From an uncultured Collinsella sp. (GTDB taxonomy: Bacteria; Actinomycetota; Coriobacteriia; Coriobacteriales; Coriobacteriaceae), in assembly GCA_959026725.1 (NCBI GenBank), contig CAUFMG010000005.1, positions 62,001 through 126,000 of the forward strand: a stretch of 64,000 bases of DNA, read 5' to 3'. Made by a program: the position numbers and the translations under genes. This document shows, one piece after another, positions 10,172-19,111 of the stretch. Under the pieces are notes generated by a model. The model was not told the DNA's origin and made no database searches. It saw only the letters and a program-made list of their open reading frames with translations. Every line of letters begins with the position of its first letter. The first letter of the stretch is position 1.

Positions 10172-11428
10172 ATGCTCAACCATCTCAAACAACACTTTGG
10201 CTCCCGACGCACCGGTGGTCACGGAGGCCTAGACATCGCACGGCATATCGGCCCTGGGCTGCTCGTGACCGTTGGCTTTATCGACCCGGGCAACTGGGCC
10301 TCCAATATGGCCGCGGGCTCGCAGTTTGGCTACGCGCTGCTGTGGATCGTCACACTGTCCACGATCATGCTCATCGTGCTGCAGCACAACGCGGCGCACC
10401 TGGGCATCGCCACGGGCATGTGTCTTGCCGAGGCCACGACGCGCCACCTGCCCCGCCTCGTCGGGCGTGCGATACTCGGCAGCGCGTATCTAGCCACGGT
10501 CGCCACCGCCATGGCCGAAGTCCTGGGTGGCGCGATTGCCCTTCAAATGCTCTTTGGGCTGCCTGTGCGCACCGGCTGCATCATCGTGGCGGCAGTATCG
10601 ATGGCGATGCTCATGACGAACTCCTACAAGCGTGCCGAACGCTGGATCATCGCCTTCGTGGGCGTGGTGGGACTTTCGTTTTTAGCCGAGCTTGCACTAG
10701 TCAAGATCGACTGGCCGCAAGCCGCCACAAGCTGGATCACACCCAGTATGCCCACCGGCTCGGCAGCGATTATCGTAAGTGTCCTAGGCGCGGTCGTTAT
10801 GCCCCACAACCTCTTCCTGCACTCCGAAGTCATCCAATCCATGCACTTCGAAGGCCAAGGCGAGCGGGTTATCGAAGAACGTCTGCGCTACGAGCTCTTC
10901 GACACGCTCTTTTCGATGGGCGTGGGCTGGGCAATCAACTCGGCCATGGTCATCCTGGCCGCAACGACCTTCTTTGCGCACGGCATGGTCGTAGACGACC
11001 TCGCCGTCGCAGCGGCCACGCTCTCCCCCATTCTGGGCCCGGCAAGCTCGACCATCTTTGCCGTGGCGCTGCTATTTGCGGGGCTCTCGAGTAGTGTGAC
11101 GGCGGGCATGGCGGCGGGCACCATCACCGCGGGCATGTTCTACGAGGAATATGACATCCACGACCGACATTCCTCGATCGGAGTGGCGGCCTGTTTCGTC
11201 GGCGCAGTGGCGGCGTGCCTGGTCGTCCCGAATCCTTTTGAGGGTCTCATTTGGAGTCAGGCGCTGCTGTCGCTTCAGCTGCCGATTACGGTCTTTGTGC
11301 TCATACGGCTCACCAGTTCACGCCGCGTCATGGGCAAATATGCCAATTCACGCCCGCTCAACGCGTTGCTCGTAGGGATCGGTGCCATCGTGACGATTCT
11401 CGACATCGTGCTGCTAACGGGAATGTAA
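10172..11428 (+). CDS. NRAMP family divalent metal ion transporter
   Basis: A 418-aa inner-membrane proton-coupled importer, probably for Mn2+ or Fe2+. The defining metal-site motifs are visible: DPGNW near residue 38 in TM1 and MPHN near residue 210 in TM6, with about 11 hydrophobic segments. Length matches MntH-type proteins. The ATG at 10172 is preferred because AGGAGCG precedes it at the right distance; an in-frame TTG at 10136 has no such site. No MntR or DtxR gene adjoins and I see no convincing box for either. Family A palindromes lie on both sides. Confidence 0.93.
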   Translation: MLNHLKQHFGSRRTGGHGGLDIARHIGPGLLVTVGFIDPGNWASNMAAGSQFGYALLWIVTLSTIMLIVLQHNAAHLGIATGMCLAEATTRHLPRLVGRAILGSAYLATVATAMAEVLGGAIALQMLFGLPVRTGCIIVAAVSMAMLMTNSYKRAERWIIAFVGVVGLSFLAELALVKIDWPQAATSWITPSMPTGSAAIIVSVLGAVVMPHNLFLHSEVIQSMHFEGQGERVIEERLRYELFDTLFSMGVGWAINSAMVILAATTFFAHGMVVDDLAVAAATLSPILGPASSTIFAVALLFAGLSSSVTAGMAAGTITAGMFYEEYDIHDRHSSIGVAACFVGAVAACLVVPNPFEGLIWSQALLSLQLPITVFVLIRLTSSRRVMGKYANSRPLNALLVGIGAIVTILDIVLLTGM

Positions 11429-11455
11429 TTGGGATGGCGTGGCTGTCCAGATATA

Positions 11456-11475
11456 ACGTCTTAATCTGTAACACG
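11456..11475. repeat. Half copy of palindromic family A (A6)
   Basis: A single left arm, CGTCTTAATCTGTAACAC, without its partner, about 30 nt after the NRAMP stop. It looks like a decayed or partly deleted element. Confidence 0.55.
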
Positions 11476-11504
11476 TGAGACCGTTTTAAACCGTCAGATA
11501 AATC

Positions 11505-11540
11505 AAAAGGGTCCCGGCCGAGAATTCGACCGGGACCCTT
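11505..11540 (-). terminator. Rho-independent terminator after rubredoxin
   Basis: A perfect 11-nt stem AAGGGTCCCGG / CCGGGACCCTT (11507-11517, 11530-11540) ending in TTTT on the minus strand. It closes the rubredoxin gene and also separates it from the convergent NRAMP gene. Confidence 0.85.
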
Positions 11541-11579
11541 GGACAGAGCTATGTTCGGCTTTCGCCGTGTGCCTGCGAG

Positions 11580-11723
11580 TTACTCCTCGACGAGCTCAAA
11601 CTGATCGGGACCGACGCCGCACACCGGGCACACGTAATCCTCGGGCAGCTCGGGCGTGTCGACCTCAACCTCGTAACCGCAAACGGTGCACACAAACTTA
11701 TACGTCTTCTTTTCCTCAGCCAT
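11580..11723 (-). CDS. Rubredoxin
   Basis: A 47-aa one-iron electron carrier. The translation shows both iron-binding knuckles, CTVCGYEVEV and CPVCGVGPDQFE, the standard CxxCGY and CPxCG pair. The ATG at 11721-11723 is preceded by GAGAGGAGAACATC. A flavin reductase-like gene lies just upstream on the same strand, so the pair may work in NAD(P)H-flavin-rubredoxin electron transfer to detoxify oxygen or peroxide; that pairing is inference. Confidence 0.92.
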   Translation of the reverse strand: MAEEKKTYKFVCTVCGYEVEVDTPELPEDYVCPVCGVGPDQFELVEE

Positions 11724-11811
11724 GATGTTCTCCTCTCGAACGTGACTGCTGGTGTACTTACTTATTAGTATATATTCTCAATAGTATAATGCAAGTATTT
11801 TTAGAACATTT

Positions 11812-12315
11812 CTAGCCTTGATACGACGAGGCTTTGGGCGGCGTCTTGCCCTTTAGCACCTTGTGATAGTAGTCGTACGTCAGCGGCGTCTCGTCGCTCA
11901 GGCGCTCGGCATCCTCGACCTCGCCAATAAACAGCAGATGCGTGCCCACATCCACAGTGTCGATCAAACGGCAGCTAAACAGGGCCGCCGCGTGCTCGGG
12001 CACATAGGGCATGCCCAGAGCCGTCTCGCGGGTCTCGTATTTGGCAAACTTGTCATAATCGCTGCTGGTGCGGAACCCAAAGTTACCGATGTAGAGCATG
12101 TCGGCCGTCTGATCGATCACGGTCAGCGCGAACGCTTTGGCCGATGCGATGACGCCCGAGGTGACATTGTCCTTGTTCACGGCAACCGAAATACGCGGCG
12201 GCATGAACGTCACCTGCACCGCAGTGTTGATGACGCAGCCGGCGCGCAGCCCGTCTGCCGCAGCGCTCACCACGTACAGACCGCTCGGCATGGTAAAGAA
12301 CGCAGTTTTGTCCAT
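11812..12315 (-). CDS. Flavin reductase-like FMN-binding protein
   Basis: A 167-aa protein of the flavin reductase/flavoredoxin family. It binds FMN and passes electrons from NAD(P)H or ferredoxin-type donors. It starts MDKTAFFTMPSGLYVVSA, and the family features TFMPPRISVAVNKDN and FALTVIDQ follow. The ATG at 12313-12315 follows AGGGGAGTGATCGTT; a longer frame extends upstream through a terminator and a palindrome and is not used. High-molecular-weight rubredoxins fuse this domain to rubredoxin, which supports a joint role with the gene at 11580. Confidence 0.85.
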   Translation of the reverse strand: MDKTAFFTMPSGLYVVSAAADGLRAGCVINTAVQVTFMPPRISVAVNKDNVTSGVIASAKAFALTVIDQTADMLYIGNFGFRTSSDYDKFAKYETRETALGMPYVPEHAAALFSCRLIDTVDVGTHLLFIGEVEDAERLSDETPLTYDYYHKVLKGKTPPKASSYQG

Positions 12316-12365
12316 AACGATCACTCCCCTAGCTCGGGTTGGAACCTCATGAATGTATGTACCCA

Positions 12366-12400
12366 CAAAAAAGGCGGCACCCATAACGGACGCCGCCTTT
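12366..12400 (-). terminator. Rho-independent terminator after smpB
   Basis: Stem AAAGGCGGC / GCCGCCTTT (12370-12378, 12392-12400) followed on the minus strand by a run of six T. It lies downstream of smpB, past the B1 palindrome. Confidence 0.85.
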
Positions 12401-12442
12401 GAGACATATGTGTCAGAACAGTAAGAAAGATGAGACGCCCGC

Positions 12443-12510
12443 AGTTGCGGTGAAATAGGGACTGAATAGCCCCTCAAACAGGCAAAACAGTCCGTATTCC
12501 ACCGCAACTT
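12443..12510. repeat. Palindromic element B1
   Basis: A 68-nt inverted repeat, arms 12443-12464 and 12488-12509, core AGTTGCGGTGAAATAGGG. It starts 10 nt past the smpB stop. Copies B2 (26384-26450) and B3 (27245-27310) have nearly the same arms and length. Confidence 0.85.
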
Positions 12511-12519
12511 ACAGAGTGC

Positions 12520-12990
12520 CTAGCGGTTGCGTTCCTTAAGGGCGCGGTCGATCTCGCGTTGGACATCACGCTTGGCCATGTCCTCGCGCTTGTCGTAGAG
12601 CTTCTTGCCGCGACCCAGACCCAGCAGCAGCTTTACGCGGCCGTCCGTATTAAAGTAGAGCTCCAACGGAACCAGCGCATAACCACGGTTGCGAAGTTTG
12701 CCGTCAAGAAAGTCGATCTCCTTGCGGTGCAGCAGCAGACGACGCCGACGGTCGGGATCGCGATTCCACACGCCACCATGGCTATAAGGGTGGATATGCA
12801 GTCCGACGAGCCAGCACTCGCCGCCACGAATCAGCGCAAAAGTGTCAGTGATCTGACAGGCGCGCTCGCGAATCGACTTGACCTCGGTGCCGCTCAGCTC
12901 AATACCGCACTCAAACGTCTCATCGATAAAGTACTCGTGATGTGCCGAGCGATTCTTGGAAATGAGTTTGCGCTCGCGCTTACTGGGCAT
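12520..12990 (-). CDS. smpB: SsrA-binding protein SmpB
   Basis: A 156-aa RNA-binding protein that delivers tmRNA to stalled ribosomes for trans-translation. The sequence has the SmpB barrel core (YFIDETFECGIELSGTEVKS, LVGLHIHPYSHG) and the basic tail DKREDMAKRDVQREIDRAL. The ATG at 12988-12990 overlaps the end of the upstream TPR gene by 11 nt, so the two are translationally linked. No tmRNA gene is seen within the window. Confidence 0.96.
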   Translation of the reverse strand: MPSKRERKLISKNRSAHHEYFIDETFECGIELSGTEVKSIRERACQITDTFALIRGGECWLVGLHIHPYSHGGVWNRDPDRRRRLLLHRKEIDFLDGKLRNRGYALVPLELYFNTDGRVKLLLGLGRGKKLYDKREDMAKRDVQREIDRALKERNR

Positions 12991-13897
12991 CGCCGGCCTC
13001 CTTGGCGCCATCGGCGTTTGAGCCCGCAGCCTCGCGCTTTGCCTTGCGCTCGGCATTGAGCTCGGCATCGCTCTCGCGCACCAGTTTGATAATCGCCGCG
13101 CAGGCCTCCTCGCCCACCAAGTCGCGAGCACGTACCGTCAGGCGCGTCGCCTCCTGCTTGTCGCCGTCGCTTGCAGCATCGGTCGCGCACATAATCAGGC
13201 AGATGGCAATCTCGGCCGAAGGCGAGGTCGGAACGCCTTGCAGGGCCAGTTCACCCATCACGTGCTCGTCGCTCTCATCGGCGGCATCCGGATAGGTGGT
13301 ATGGATCTTGTTGAGCAGGCGCGTCGTATGCGCATCGTTGGGCGCCAGGCGCAGCGCCAGACGCGCGCAGCCCACGGCAGCCGAAGCGTTCTCGGTCTCG
13401 GGCTCCAAGAAGTACTGACCCAGATTGGCGTAAGCGCGGGCGGCGCACTTGCCATCGCTTGCACGCTCCAGCACCGAGAACGAGAGCGATGCCCATTCCT
13501 GCTTGTCCTCGAGAGCGCGGAACAGCTCGGCCAAATCCAAGCGATAGTTGCAGTTCATGGGGTCCCAACGCACAGCCTGCATCAGGGCATTACGAGCGCT
13601 TACATAATCCTGCTGGCGAATGTAGGCAAACGCCATGTCAGAGTACAGGCGGTCAAACGGCACCTCGACCTGCACGAGCTCGCGCGGATCCTTCTCAACG
13701 CGGCGATAGGCCAAGCGCTCAAACTTGCTATCAAAGCTAAAGTATTGGCGCTTCTCCTCCGTCTTGCACTCGGCGTCGATATACTCCTCGGCGAGCTCCA
13801 CCAGGCGCTCCAGCAGCGGCGTCGCCGTAGCCAGGTCGCCCTGCGCCAGATAGTTCTCGGCATACGTGATGTCTTGCAAGCTGATGGGCAGGTCCAT
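12980..13897 (-). CDS. TPR-like repeat protein
   Basis: A 305-aa helical protein with tetratricopeptide-like repeats (ENYLAQGDLATATPLLERLVELAEEY, MAFAYIRQQDYVSARNALMQAVRWDP, ARLALRLAPNDAHTTRLLNKI) and a charged C-terminal tail rich in Ala, Lys and Glu. No signal peptide or membrane segment. The ATG at 13895-13897 has AGGAGTTGTC before it. Its end overlaps smpB. The exact role is unknown; probably a protein-interaction scaffold. Confidence 0.75.
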   Translation of the reverse strand: MDLPISLQDITYAENYLAQGDLATATPLLERLVELAEEYIDAECKTEEKRQYFSFDSKFERLAYRRVEKDPRELVQVEVPFDRLYSDMAFAYIRQQDYVSARNALMQAVRWDPMNCNYRLDLAELFRALEDKQEWASLSFSVLERASDGKCAARAYANLGQYFLEPETENASAAVGCARLALRLAPNDAHTTRLLNKIHTTYPDAADESDEHVMGELALQGVPTSPSAEIAICLIMCATDAASDGDKQEATRLTVRARDLVGEEACAAIIKLVRESDAELNAERKAKREAAGSNADGAKEAGDAQ

Positions 13898-13954
13898 GAC
13901 AACTCCTCGGTCCAGGCGGCAGACTCAACGCGCCTTAAACATCGGTCAATACAC

Positions 13955-13982
13955 AAAACCCGGGTCTCTTGCGAGGCCCGGG
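13955..13982 (-). terminator. Terminator after the tRNA pair
   Basis: Stem CCCGGGCCTCGC / gcgagacccggg type hairpin (CCCGGG at 13959-13964 and 13977-13982) followed on the minus strand by TTTT, just past the tRNA-Glu 3' end. Confidence 0.8.
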
Positions 13983-13992
13983 AGTTCAATTT

Positions 13993-14069
13993 TGGTAGCC
14001 CGTACCAGATTCGAACTGGTGATCTCCGCCTTGAGAGGGCGGCGTCCTAAACCGCTAGACGAACGGGCC
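13993..14069 (-). tRNA. tRNA-Glu (CTC anticodon)
   Basis: A 77-nt cloverleaf read on the minus strand, beginning GGCCCGTTCGTCTAGCGG, anticodon loop CTCTCAA (anticodon CTC), T-arm CAGTTCGAATCTG and an encoded CCA end. The acceptor stem pairs GGCCCGT with ACGGGCT, one G-U pair. Confidence 0.95.
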
Positions 14070-14086
14070 ATATGTAGCAAATGCAA

Positions 14087-14160
14087 TGGCTGGGATGGAG
14101 GGAGTCGAACCCCCATTGACGGAACCAGAATCCGCTGTCCTGCCATTAGACGACATCCCA
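14087..14160 (-). tRNA. tRNA-Gln (CTG anticodon)
   Basis: A 74-nt cloverleaf read on the minus strand, beginning TGGGATGTCGTCTAATGG, anticodon loop TTCTGGT (anticodon CTG), T-arm GGGTTCGACTCCC and an encoded CCA end. It lies 17 nt upstream of tRNA-Glu, probably one transcript. Confidence 0.95.
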
Positions 14161-14436
14161 ATGACTGCATCGCTGCGCTCGGCTGTGCCTTTGCGCAAGA
14201 AAGAAATATACGGGAAGTCTCGCCGTGACGCAAGCCCCAATTTTGACTTTTTTGAAATTCAGTCAAATTGGCCTAATTTAGTCCAACCCGTGAAGGACCT
14301 GTGAAGCCAACCGCTGTACACGAAGGGCAAAACGCCGCGAGCGGTAGCCGTCAACCGTTGGCAGATTCTACCGTGAAAACGATAGCACCAGGCAACACAA
14401 TCGAAGTATCAATGATCACGTAGATATCGAGGCGCC

Positions 14437-14847
14437 ATGGACGAAGAGCTTGATTACCTATGGGAGACCCTGGGCCTCGAGATCACTGCTGACCTTTGGC
14501 CCGAACGGGACAAAATCCATCCCACACTGCGCCCCGCCATCACGGTGATGCAGGCAAAATACCGCCGTGCATCCTTTTTGATCATGCGGATGTCATGGCA
14601 CGCGGGACTCCCCGACCTTAAACGAATCCAGGCAAGCCTCGTCGAGCTGTCCGGTATGCCGACCGTCATATCCGAGGCACACCTGGAGCAGCGCCAGCGT
14701 GAGCGACTGCAACAGCAGCGGATTCCCTTTATCTGCCCCGGTATTCAGGCATATCTGCCCTTTATGGACGAAGAGTACTGGAGCGGCAAGCCCAACAAGC
14801 ACGTAAAGGTCTACGATCCGCACGAATGGGCACAGCTTGAGGATTAG
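14437..14847 (+). CDS. Hypothetical protein resembling the tail of MarR-like regulators
   Basis: A 136-aa protein with no membrane segment. The stretch RQRERLQQQRIPFICPGIQAYLPFM resembles a segment found in some Firmicutes/Coriobacteriia MarR-like HTH proteins (IPFVVPGNQLYLP). The N-terminal part has no clear helix-turn-helix. It may be a short relative or a remnant of such a regulator. Start ATG 14437 has only a weak ribosome site. It stands alone between the tRNA genes and a row of palindromes. Confidence 0.5.
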   Translation: MDEELDYLWETLGLEITADLWPERDKIHPTLRPAITVMQAKYRRASFLIMRMSWHAGLPDLKRIQASLVELSGMPTVISEAHLEQRQRERLQQQRIPFICPGIQAYLPFMDEEYWSGKPNKHVKVYDPHEWAQLED

Positions 14848-14888
14848 CGCATATGCCCGCCAGCCGGGATAGTGCGCATGCCCGCCAA

Positions 14889-14937
14889 CCGGAAAGCTCA
14901 TCCCGGAATTTACGTCCAGAACGGGACGCGCTTTCCC
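14889..14937. repeat. Palindromic element D1
   Basis: A hairpin of about 49 nt with arms GGAAAGC..TCCCGG and CGGGACGCGCTTTCC, first of three tandem units of the same design. Confidence 0.75.
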
Positions 14938-14951
14938 CTAGAGGCCCCAAA

Positions 14952-14999
14952 CGGAAACCGTATCCCGGATTTCGCGCTCAAACTGGGATACGGTTTCCG
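14952..14999. repeat. Palindromic element D2
   Basis: Perfect 15-nt arms CGGAAACCGTATCCC (14952-14966) and complement (14985-14999), loop near GGATTTCGCGCTCAAACT. Middle of three tandem units. Confidence 0.85.
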
Positions 15000-15012
15000 C
15001 TAGCCCCTTCAA

Positions 15013-15062
15013 CCGGAAACTGCGTCCCGGAATCCGAGCTCAAAACGGGACGCACTTTCCGC
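15013..15062. repeat. Palindromic element D3
   Basis: Hairpin with arms CGGAAACTGCGTCCCGG and CGGGACGCACTTTCCG, third of the tandem units; it stops next to the stop codon of the ArsC/Spx-like gene at 15068. Confidence 0.8.
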
Positions 15063-15067
15063 AGCCA

Positions 15068-15427
15068 CTACAGCAGCACCTCGGTCCAGGCCGCTTCCTT
15101 AAACCCGGGAATCGCAAAGTCGTCGCCCACCAGCAGCGGACGCTTGACCAGCATGCCGTCGGTCGCCAGCAGCTCGTAGCACTCCTGATCCGTCATGCCC
15201 GCATCCAGACGCACCTTCAGGCCCAGCTCTCGATATTTCATGCCCGACGAATTAAAGAAGCGCCGCACCGGCAGCCCCGAACGAGCAATCCAGGTCGCAA
15301 GCTCATCAGCCGTGGGATTGTCCAAAACGATATCGCGGTCGATATACTCTACCCCATGTTCGTCCAGCCATGCCTTGGCCTTCTTACAGGTCGAGCACTT
15401 GGGATATTCAACAAACAGTACGGTCAT
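15068..15427 (-). CDS. ArsC/Spx-family thioredoxin-fold protein
   Basis: A 119-aa small cytoplasmic protein of the arsenate reductase/Spx/YffB group. The N-terminal active-site motif CSTCKKAKAWL (CxxC) follows strand one. DELATWIARSGLPVRRFFNSSG matches the family, and the KRPLLVGDD end carries the conserved cis-Pro region. Start ATG 15425-15427 follows CGGAGGATTCCC; the frame extends a little upstream without a better site. It stands alone and no ars genes are near, so a redox or regulatory role is as likely as arsenate reduction. Confidence 0.88.
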   Translation of the reverse strand: MTVLFVEYPKCSTCKKAKAWLDEHGVEYIDRDIVLDNPTADELATWIARSGLPVRRFFNSSGMKYRELGLKVRLDAGMTDQECYELLATDGMLVKRPLLVGDDFAIPGFKEAAWTEVLL

Positions 15428-15519
15428 GGGAATCCTCCGAATATAGATCGGCCAACGCAGGCACACGCCACACGAGGCGCCTTCGTATGATGGGCCAATT
15501 GTAGCCCACGGGTCACACG

Positions 15520-16572
15520 CTAAACGAACCGTACCCCGAATCCGCGTTTGATGAACGGCAGCAGCTCCATTGCCTCGGGCGTGATATGGCCCGCAACGTT
15601 CATGCGCTCGTCACCGGGAAGATCGACCCGCGCAATCTCAAGCTCGCCTTCGTAGCGCCCATATCCGCTATTGCTCACAGCGATCGACCCCGCCTTTCGC
15701 GGCAGGCCGGCTCCGGCATCCGTCGGCACGGAATCCGGCTTATGCGTCGTACGTGACTCCTGAGACCTAAAGATGAGAACACTCGAGTCGGGCCGGTCGT
15801 GATGAATCTGCCCGCGCACATAGGCATAACCGGGCTCAAGCTCGCATTGCAGGTCCACGTATCCGGCGGAAACTTGAGCAAACTGCGCCCAGCCCGCATC
15901 GGAAAGATCGGGGTCGCCGACCAACACAATGTCGCAATCGGCGCCATGTGCAAGCTCAAGCATATTGAGGGCAACCTTTGACGCGCGACCGCGCTGCGTC
16001 TCGACCGTCGGCAGTCCCTCGAATACCGGCCCGCGAACGTTGGCATCGCCCGGCACAAAAGCCATGATTTCGAATCCAAGCGCCGCAAGACGAAGATTCA
16101 CCCGAGCAATGTCCTCCAGAGCTAAACCGGTATAAGGCTTGGGGTAAAAATTGTGGCAGGCGGCAAAACGAGTCACATCGGCACCGGCCTCACGCCACGA
16201 TGCGATTTCATCAGAACTCACCGTCGATGCATTGACCACAATGCGAAATACACCGGACAGCTCCGCGACCCGCCGGGCGCTAAAGCCATAGTCCAAACGA
16301 AGGTATTCCAACCCCAGATCGCGCAGGTCCTCGATGCGCTCAAGCCCGAGCAAATCGCACGTGCGCGGCCCCACATCGGCAATGAGCGCAATGCCGCGGG
16401 CGGAAAGCAGCGACAGCACATGACGGACCTTATCGGTATACGCCGCTCCCCCATCCTCGGGAATATGCAGCGAGGTGAACGCATAGCGCGCACCCGCCGC
16501 GGCACCGTGTTCAATCGTCCGCTCAATATCCTGCAGAGGGTTGGAAAGATAAATCGAAATACCCGTTTTCAC
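15520..16572 (-). CDS. mupG: MupG-family 6-phospho-N-acetylmuramidase (DUF871)
   Basis: A 350-aa TIM-barrel protein with a C-terminal cyclophilin-like domain (from about residue 245), the DUF871/MupG architecture. MupG of Staphylococcus cleaves imported MurNAc-6P-GlcNAc in the cytoplasm before MurQ acts. It starts with GTG (16570-16572) after AAGGAGTGTTGAAGC. The opening GISIYLSN and the SLHIPEDGG stretch fit the family. It is last in the murR-murQ-murP-mupG cluster but lies after a terminator hairpin (16590-16622), so its level may be set by read-through. Confidence 0.88.
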   Translation of the reverse strand: MKTGISIYLSNPLQDIERTIEHGAAAGARYAFTSLHIPEDGGAAYTDKVRHVLSLLSARGIALIADVGPRTCDLLGLERIEDLRDLGLEYLRLDYGFSARRVAELSGVFRIVVNASTVSSDEIASWREAGADVTRFAACHNFYPKPYTGLALEDIARVNLRLAALGFEIMAFVPGDANVRGPVFEGLPTVETQRGRASKVALNMLELAHGADCDIVLVGDPDLSDAGWAQFAQVSAGYVDLQCELEPGYAYVRGQIHHDRPDSSVLIFRSQESRTTHKPDSVPTDAGAGLPRKAGSIAVSNSGYGRYEGELEIARVDLPGDERMNVAGHITPEAMELLPFIKRGFGVRFV

Positions 16573-16589
16573 GCTTCAACACTCCTTTA

Positions 16590-16622
16590 AAAAAGGCCGG
16601 CGGAGCAGTTAGCCCCGCCGGC
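16590..16622 (-). terminator. Terminator between murP and mupG
   Basis: Stem GCCGGCGG / CCGCCGGC (16596-16603, 16615-16622) followed on the minus strand by CTTTTTT. It sits inside an apparent operon. Confidence 0.8.
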
Positions 16623-16689
16623 ACAACCATAGCATCAAGAAATCTGCCGCGCGCCGCGAGCCCTGAGCAACACGGCTCGCGATATCAAA

Positions 16690-18120
16690 CTACTCGCCAA
16701 AGAACTCGTTGATCTTCTGCTCGTCGACGCCAAAGAACCACGTCAGGACAAAGCCGGCGGCATAGGCAAGCAGCATAGCGGCAACGTAGCCGAGCTGCTG
16801 ACCAGGAACGACGATCAGCAGGCCAAACAGACCGGAAACGCCCTGAGAAACCGTGCCGATGTGAAGCAGCGCCGCGAGCGCGCCGCCAAATCCGGCACCC
16901 AGGCAGGCCGTTACAAACGGACGAACGAGCGGCAGCGTAACGGCGTACATCAGAGGCTCGCCCACACCGAGGATTCCAACGGGAATGGACTCTGCGACGT
17001 ACTTCTTGAGCTTGGCGTTCTTGGTCTTAAAGTACAGCGCCAAACCGGCACCGACCTGGCCGCCGCCAGCCATCATAAGGATGGGGAGCAGGTAATTGAT
17101 GCCCTTGGTGGCGCCGTCGGGATCGTTGAGCATAGCGTGGATCGGCGTAAGCGCCTGATGCAGGCCGACAGACACCAGCGGCAAGAAGCCTGCCGACAGG
17201 ATATAGCCGCCCAGGACGCCCAGCTTCTCGAAGATAAAGGTCAAAACGCTAAAGATGGCAGTCGTCAGCCATGCGCCAACCGGCTGGATGATGAGCATCA
17301 GAGCAAAGGCGCCGATGATGAGCACCAGCAGCGGGGACAAGAACGTGTCGAGTGCGTTGGGCATAACCTTGCGAATCTGACGCTCCATCCAGGCAAAAAA
17401 TGCGCCAGCGATGAGAGCCGCAATCATACCGCCTGCAGCGGGGTTGTACTGCGCATTGGTGAGCGGCAGCAGAATGGCAGCAGCGGGATCAGCCGCGCCA
17501 GGCGCAAGCAGGGGCATGGCACTGTTGGCGATGCACATCATGCCGGCGATGCCGCCCAGCGCAGCGGAGCCGCCAAACTCGCGCGCCGCGTTATAGCCCA
17601 CCAAGATGGGCAGATAGGCAAACAGGGCCCAGCCCATGGAACGAATGCCCTGGTACCACCACTCGCCTGCAAGCGCGCCTGCCGTCGAGACGTTAATGAC
17701 GTTGCAGATACCGTTGATGAGGCCAGCCGCAATGATGCCAGGAAGCAGGGCGACGAAGACATTGGAAATCTTCTTGAGGAAGGCCTGAACCGGCTTTGAC
17801 TCGTACTTGGCCTTCTGCGCGGCCTTGTTTGTGGCCGCAGCATCAACCACACTCTCGTCGGCAACGCCCTTCGCAAGGCCGGTGAGTTTGGAGAACTCCT
17901 CGAGCACCTTATTCACCTTGCCCGGACCCAGCACGATCTGCATGGTATCGTCCTCGACCAGACCCATTACGCCATCGAGTGCTTTAATACCCTCTGTGTC
18001 GACGTTGCCCGCATCTTTGACGGTCACGCGCAGGCGTGTCATGCACGCCGCGTTTGCCAGCACGTTGTCTTTACCGCCCAAAAGGTCCAGCAGCTTTTGA
18101 GCCAGCTCTTTGTTCGTCAT
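16690..18120 (-). CDS. murP: PTS EIIBC component, MurNAc-type
   Basis: A 476-aa sugar-specific phosphotransferase permease. The EIIB domain is at the N-terminus with the phosphorylated Cys26 in NAACMTRLRVTV. After a linker near residues 90-110 comes a glucose-superfamily EIIC membrane domain (GIIAAGLINGICNVI, VGLHQALTPIHAML, GILGVGEPLMYAVTLP). It lacks EIIA, as MurP and other IIBC permeases do. ATG at 18118-18120 follows AAGGAGGAG. The MurNAc assignment comes from its position between murQ and mupG. Confidence 0.88.
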   Translation of the reverse strand: MTNKELAQKLLDLLGGKDNVLANAACMTRLRVTVKDAGNVDTEGIKALDGVMGLVEDDTMQIVLGPGKVNKVLEEFSKLTGLAKGVADESVVDAAATNKAAQKAKYESKPVQAFLKKISNVFVALLPGIIAAGLINGICNVINVSTAGALAGEWWYQGIRSMGWALFAYLPILVGYNAAREFGGSAALGGIAGMMCIANSAMPLLAPGAADPAAAILLPLTNAQYNPAAGGMIAALIAGAFFAWMERQIRKVMPNALDTFLSPLLVLIIGAFALMLIIQPVGAWLTTAIFSVLTFIFEKLGVLGGYILSAGFLPLVSVGLHQALTPIHAMLNDPDGATKGINYLLPILMMAGGGQVGAGLALYFKTKNAKLKKYVAESIPVGILGVGEPLMYAVTLPLVRPFVTACLGAGFGGALAALLHIGTVSQGVSGLFGLLIVVPGQQLGYVAAMLLAYAAGFVLTWFFGVDEQKINEFFGE

Positions 18121-18177
18121 AACTCCTCCTTGTATTGAATATCTCGTCTGGATGTCATATCAGCTCACGCCGTGCGC

Positions 18178-19110
<933 letters not shown>

Positions 19111-19111
19111 C

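Noticed and set aside
14848..15067. A CRISPR array
   Set aside because: The three units are self-complementary hairpins with unequal sequence, without identical repeats and unique spacers, and no cas genes are near.
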